From assembly GCF_032193805.1 (NCBI RefSeq), contig NZ_JAVBIK010000001.1, positions 1,881,001-1,945,000 of the forward strand: 64,000 bases of DNA. The letters run 5' to 3'. Source of the stretch: Rhodoferax potami (lineage in GTDB: Bacteria; Pseudomonadota; Gammaproteobacteria; Burkholderiales; Burkholderiaceae_C). Under the pieces are notes generated by a model that made no database searches, was not told the DNA's origin, and saw only the letters and a list, made by a program, of their open reading frames with translations. Positions 61,331 through 64,000 of this stretch are shown here, piece by piece (positions within the stretch are counted from its first letter, which is position 1; each line of letters opens with the position of its first letter). The position numbers and the translations under genes are program-made.

Positions 61331-63586
61331 CTACTTGCCGCCCTTCTCGGGCGTCCAGCGCTTGAGCAACAGCGCATTGGTCATCACGCTCACCGAGCTC
61401 AGCGCCATGGCAGCACCCGCAACCACCGGGCTTAAGTAGCCGAGCGCTGCCAACGGAATACCGGCCGCGTTGTAGGCAAAGGCCCAGAACAGGTTTTGCC
61501 GGATCTTGGCGACCGTCCGGCGGCTAATGTCCAGCGCTGCGGCCACCAAGAGCGGGTCGCCCCGCATGAGCGTGATGCCGGCTGCATGCATGGCAACGTC
61601 AGTGCCGCCGCCGTTGGGGTTGGCCATGGCCATGCCCACATCGGCAGCCGCCAACGCGGGCGCATCGTTCACGCCGTCGCCCACCATGGCAACCACTTTG
61701 CCACCCGCTTTCAATGCAGCTACCTTGGCCGCCTTGTCACCGGGTAGCACCTCAGCCAACACGTCTTTGGCATCCAGCCCCAAGCGCTTGGCCATAGCTT
61801 CAGCCGCCCCGCGGTTGTCGCCAGAAATCATCACGGTCTGAATGCCGCGGTCCCTCAGGGTCGCCAACGCTTCCTTGGCGCCGGGCTTGGGCTCGTCGGC
61901 AAACGCGAGCAACGCTAAGAGCTTTACGCCGCCGGCTTGTTGCTCTGCCATGGCCGACACCGTCGCACCACCCGCTTGCAAATCGGCCGCCTGCGCCGCG
62001 ACCGGCGCCATGTCCACACCCAGCTCGGCCATCCAGCGCAAGCTACCCAGCAGCAGAGTGCGCTCACCCACTTTGCCTTGGGTGCCACGGCCGGCCACGG
62101 CTTGCACATCGGTGGGCGCGGGCACCGTGAGTGCTTTGTCTTTGGCCACTTGCAGCACCGCGCGGGCCAAGGGGTGCTCGCTACCGCTTTGCAAACCGGC
62201 GGCCAATAGCAGAGCCTCGTCGTTCGCCAGGCCCACGGGTACCAAAGCGGTCAGTCGCGGTTGGCCCACGGTCAGCGTGCCGGTTTTGTCGAAGGCCACC
62301 ACGTTCACGGTGTGCGCCACTTCCAGCGCCTGGGCGTCCTTGATCAAAATGCCGAACTTGGCCGCTACCCCGGTACCCGCCATGATGGCGGCCGGCGTGG
62401 CCAAGCCCAGCGCGCAGGGGCAGGCAATCACTAGCACCGCCACGGCGTGGATCAGCGCCACTTCAAAGCTGTTGCCGGTGAAGTACCAACCCAGCAAGGT
62501 GACCAGCGCAATCACCAGCACCACCGGCACAAACACCGCGCTCACCTGGTCCACCAGCCGCTGGATAGGTGCCTTGGCAGCCTGCGCGTCTTCCACCAGG
62601 CGGATGATGCTGGAAAGCACAGTGTCCACCCCCACCGCCCGCACCTGCAGCACCACGCGGCCTTCACCATTGATGCTGCCACCCGTGAGCTTGGCGCCCA
62701 CCTCTTTGGTGACCGGCAGTGGTTCGCCGGTCAGCATAGATTCGTCCACCTGCGTGCGGCCTTCCAGCAGCGCGCCATCCACCGGAAAGCGCTCGCCGGG
62801 TTTGACTACCAGCTTGTCGCCAACCAGTACTTCGGCCACAGGCACATCCACCTCGCCATCGCGACCGATCAGGTGCGCCGTGTCCGGGCGCAAACCATGC
62901 AAAGCGCGAATCGCGGAAGTTGTCTGGCGCTTGGTGCGGGTCTCGAGCCATTTGCCCAATAACACCAAGGTCACCACCACGGCGCTGCTCTCGAAATAAA
63001 GGTGCGGCTCCATGACCGCCATCCCGTGGGCTGCGTGTTCCGCCGCGCCCCCCCACAGAAAGCTGAGCCACAACCACATGGACAAACCCCACCCCGCCGA
63101 GGTGCCCAGCGCCACCAACAAATCCATATTGCCGGTGCGTGCCAGCAGCGCGTGCCAACCGGCTTTGTAGAAGCGTGCCCCCAAGATGAACTGCACCGGC
63201 GTGGCCAGCAAAAACTGCCAGAGCGCAGGCAGCATCCAATCTTTGCCGAACAGGTCGCCAGCCATGGGCAAAACCAGCGGCAGACACAGCGCCAGGCCGA
63301 TACCGACCGGCCCGAAGCCCGCCCAGGCCGATGCATCCTCTGCATCGATTGCCGCGCTTGGCGCCAAGGGCTCATAGCCCGCGTCCCGCACCGCGCGGCG
63401 CAAGCGCGCCTCCATGCCGGCATCGTGCACCGCAATACGGGCGGACTCGGTGGCCAGGTTCACCGTAGCGCTGTCCACGCCGGGCACCTTCTTCAAGGCT
63501 TTTTCCACCCGCATCACACACGATGCGCAAGTCATGCCGCCTATGCCGATATCGATGGTCGTGGGGGAGGGGGTTTCAGTGCTCAT
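61331..63586 (-). CDS. copA: Copper-exporting P1B-type ATPase CopA
   Basis: Exports Cu(I) from the cytoplasm, 751 aa. One N-terminal HMA domain with GGMTCASC (C20, C23), the membrane metal site [10 protein letters not shown], phosphorylation site [18 protein letters not shown], and the hinge [19 protein letters not shown]. It is divergent from copZ-cueR, with a CueR box of its own in the gap. Only one HMA domain is present, which is common in bacteria. Confidence 0.95.
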   Translation of the reverse strand: MSTETPSPTTIDIGIGGMTCASCVMRVEKALKKVPGVDSATVNLATESARIAVHDAGMEARLRRAVRDAGYEPLAPSAAIDAEDASAWAGFGPVGIGLALCLPLVLPMAGDLFGKDWMLPALWQFLLATPVQFILGARFYKAGWHALLARTGNMDLLVALGTSAGWGLSMWLWLSFLWGGAAEHAAHGMAVMEPHLYFESSAVVVTLVLLGKWLETRTKRQTTSAIRALHGLRPDTAHLIGRDGEVDVPVAEVLVGDKLVVKPGERFPVDGALLEGRTQVDESMLTGEPLPVTKEVGAKLTGGSINGEGRVVLQVRAVGVDTVLSSIIRLVEDAQAAKAPIQRLVDQVSAVFVPVVLVIALVTLLGWYFTGNSFEVALIHAVAVLVIACPCALGLATPAAIMAGTGVAAKFGILIKDAQALEVAHTVNVVAFDKTGTLTVGQPRLTALVPVGLANDEALLLAAGLQSGSEHPLARAVLQVAKDKALTVPAPTDVQAVAGRGTQGKVGERTLLLGSLRWMAELGVDMAPVAAQAADLQAGGATVSAMAEQQAGGVKLLALLAFADEPKPGAKEALATLRDRGIQTVMISGDNRGAAEAMAKRLGLDAKDVLAEVLPGDKAAKVAALKAGGKVVAMVGDGVNDAPALAAADVGMAMANPNGGGTDVAMHAAGITLMRGDPLLVAAALDISRRTVAKIRQNLFWAFAYNAAGIPLAALGYLSPVVAGAAMALSSVSVMTNALLLKRWTPEKGGK

Positions 63587-63601
63587 GGCGCAAGCTTAGG
63601 G

Positions 63602-63624
63602 CTTGCCATGGTGGGAAGGTCAAG
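63602..63624 (-). promoter_or_regulatory. CueR-type operator for copA
   Basis: On the minus strand the 23 bases begin CTTGACCTTCCCACCATGGC and end AAG, in close agreement with the CueR/MerR operator (ACCTTCC-N-GG-AAGG type). It lies 15-40 bases before the copA start. Confidence 0.85.
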
Positions 63625-63653
63625 CGCTTAACCAACAAATGCACTACAAAGGT

Positions 63654-63676
63654 CTTGACCCTCCCACCATGGCAAG
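63654..63676 (+). promoter_or_regulatory. CueR-type operator for copZ-cueR
   Basis: On the plus strand CTTGACCCTCCCACCATGGC then AAG, nearly identical to the copA box but in the opposite orientation. TTGACC can serve as the -35; ACAATA at 63681 is a possible -10 at the long spacing usual for MerR-type promoters. Confidence 0.85.
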
Positions 63677-63712
63677 GTTCACAATACTTTCATTCACCTA
63701 TCAGGAGCATCC

Positions 63713-63910
63713 ATGAACCAAACCTTTACCGTCACCGGCATGACCTGCGGTCACTGCGAGAAAGCCGTCACCCGCGCCATTCAGGAAGCCGACCCGCAAG
63801 CCCAGGTCACCATCGACCGCAGCGCCAACAAGGTGGACGTGGAATCTACCCAGCCGCGCGAAACGCTGGCCCGCGCCATTGCAGAAGAGGGCTATGCCGT
63901 CGCAGCCTAA
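63713..63910 (+). CDS. copZ: CopZ-like copper chaperone
   Basis: A 65-residue HMA protein with the Cu(I) site GMTCGHC (C12, C15). It probably delivers copper to CopA or to the regulator. AGGAGC precedes the start. Its end overlaps the start of the following cueR gene by 17 bases. Confidence 0.93.
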   Translation: MNQTFTVTGMTCGHCEKAVTRAIQEADPQAQVTIDRSANKVDVESTQPRETLARAIAEEGYAVAA

Positions 63911-64000
63911 GCCAGCAGCGCTGTCCGGCCAGCCCGTCAACATCGGCGAAGCCGCGCGGCAAAGCGGTGTATCCGCCAAGATGCTGCGGCACTACGAGTC
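63894..64000 (+). CDS. cueR: MerR/CueR-family copper-responsive regulator (N-terminus only)
   Basis: The first 35 codons are in the window: an N-terminal extension of about 14 residues, then VNIGEAARQSGVSAKMLRHY, the MerR-type helix-turn-helix. The metal-binding C-terminus lies off the right edge, so the copper assignment rests on the neighbouring copZ/copA and the two CueR boxes. Confidence 0.85.
   Translation, partial: MPSQPKPAALSGQPVNIGEAARQSGVSAKMLRHYE

Overview
The window reads as chromosomal DNA of a betaproteobacterium, most likely family Comamonadaceae and Rhodoferax-like. This is inferred from high-GC coding style, the mnmG-rsmG-lysE-parA-parB order, two kinds of short intergenic palindromic repeat that I recall from Comamonadaceae genomes, and the mixture of TRAP, tripartite-tricarboxylate and ABC transporters. 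No database search was possible. No rRNA, tRNA, IS element, prophage or CRISPR array was recognised.

Layout. 1-2.0 kb: a polyol-type ABC uptake operon running off the left edge. 2.2-2.5 kb: a sulfate-binding protein pseudogene with a large internal deletion. 2.6-6.1 kb: a drug/metabolite transporter, a lone UvrD-like helicase and two small proteins. 6.2-10.6 kb: an iron-siderophore-type ABC operon with an MFS gene, a Fur-like box and a probable frameshift in the ATPase gene. 10.7-16.5 kb: an eight-gene periplasmic copper-handling cluster (Met/His-rich protein, small secreted protein, TolC-like channel, Tat multicopper oxidase, cupredoxin, DUF411, CusF-like protein, EamA transporter with a His-rich tail). 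A long inverted repeat there spans the first gene boundary and covers a ribosome binding site. 16.5-19.8 kb: a sulfide/persulfide module (ArsR/BigR-type repressor, two YeeE/YedE half-transporters, a DUF442 protein and a divergent persulfide-dioxygenase-like enzyme) around a perfect 21-bp inverted repeat.

19.9-27.1 kb: a cysteine-less Rrf2 regulator, a LysR regulator, two membrane proteins, and the sulfate operon sbp-cysT-cysW-cysA. 27.1-32.2 kb: an NMT1-type ABC operon with a RutR-like TetR regulator and a matching RutR-like box, suggesting uptake of a pyrimidine-related compound. 32.2-39.2 kb: a DctS/DctR-like two-component pair, a divergent DctP binding protein, a TctB/TctA permease pair and an orphan Leu/Ile/Val-type binding protein. 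39.4-45.0 kb: thioesterase, cobalamin adenosyltransferase, FAD-linked oxidase, LemA with a GIDE-domain partner, a degenerate HD-GYP protein and a membrane-tethered methyltransferase.

45.1-51.3 kb: the chromosome partition region (parB, hydrolase, parA, lysE, rsmG, mnmG) with four parS sites, three of them inside genes, and a large perfect inverted repeat. Its position implies the replication origin is not far away. 51.4-57.9 kb: aldehyde dehydrogenase with a divergent AraC regulator, then a Crp-type regulator divergent from a class II aldolase, GMC oxidoreductase and glutathione transferase. 57.9-61.3 kb: MFS transporter, chemoreceptor and YnfA. 61.3-64.0 kb: cytoplasmic copper homeostasis, with copA divergent from copZ-cueR and two facing CueR boxes. 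Copper handling therefore appears twice, as a periplasmic cluster near 11-16 kb and a cytoplasmic export system at the right edge.
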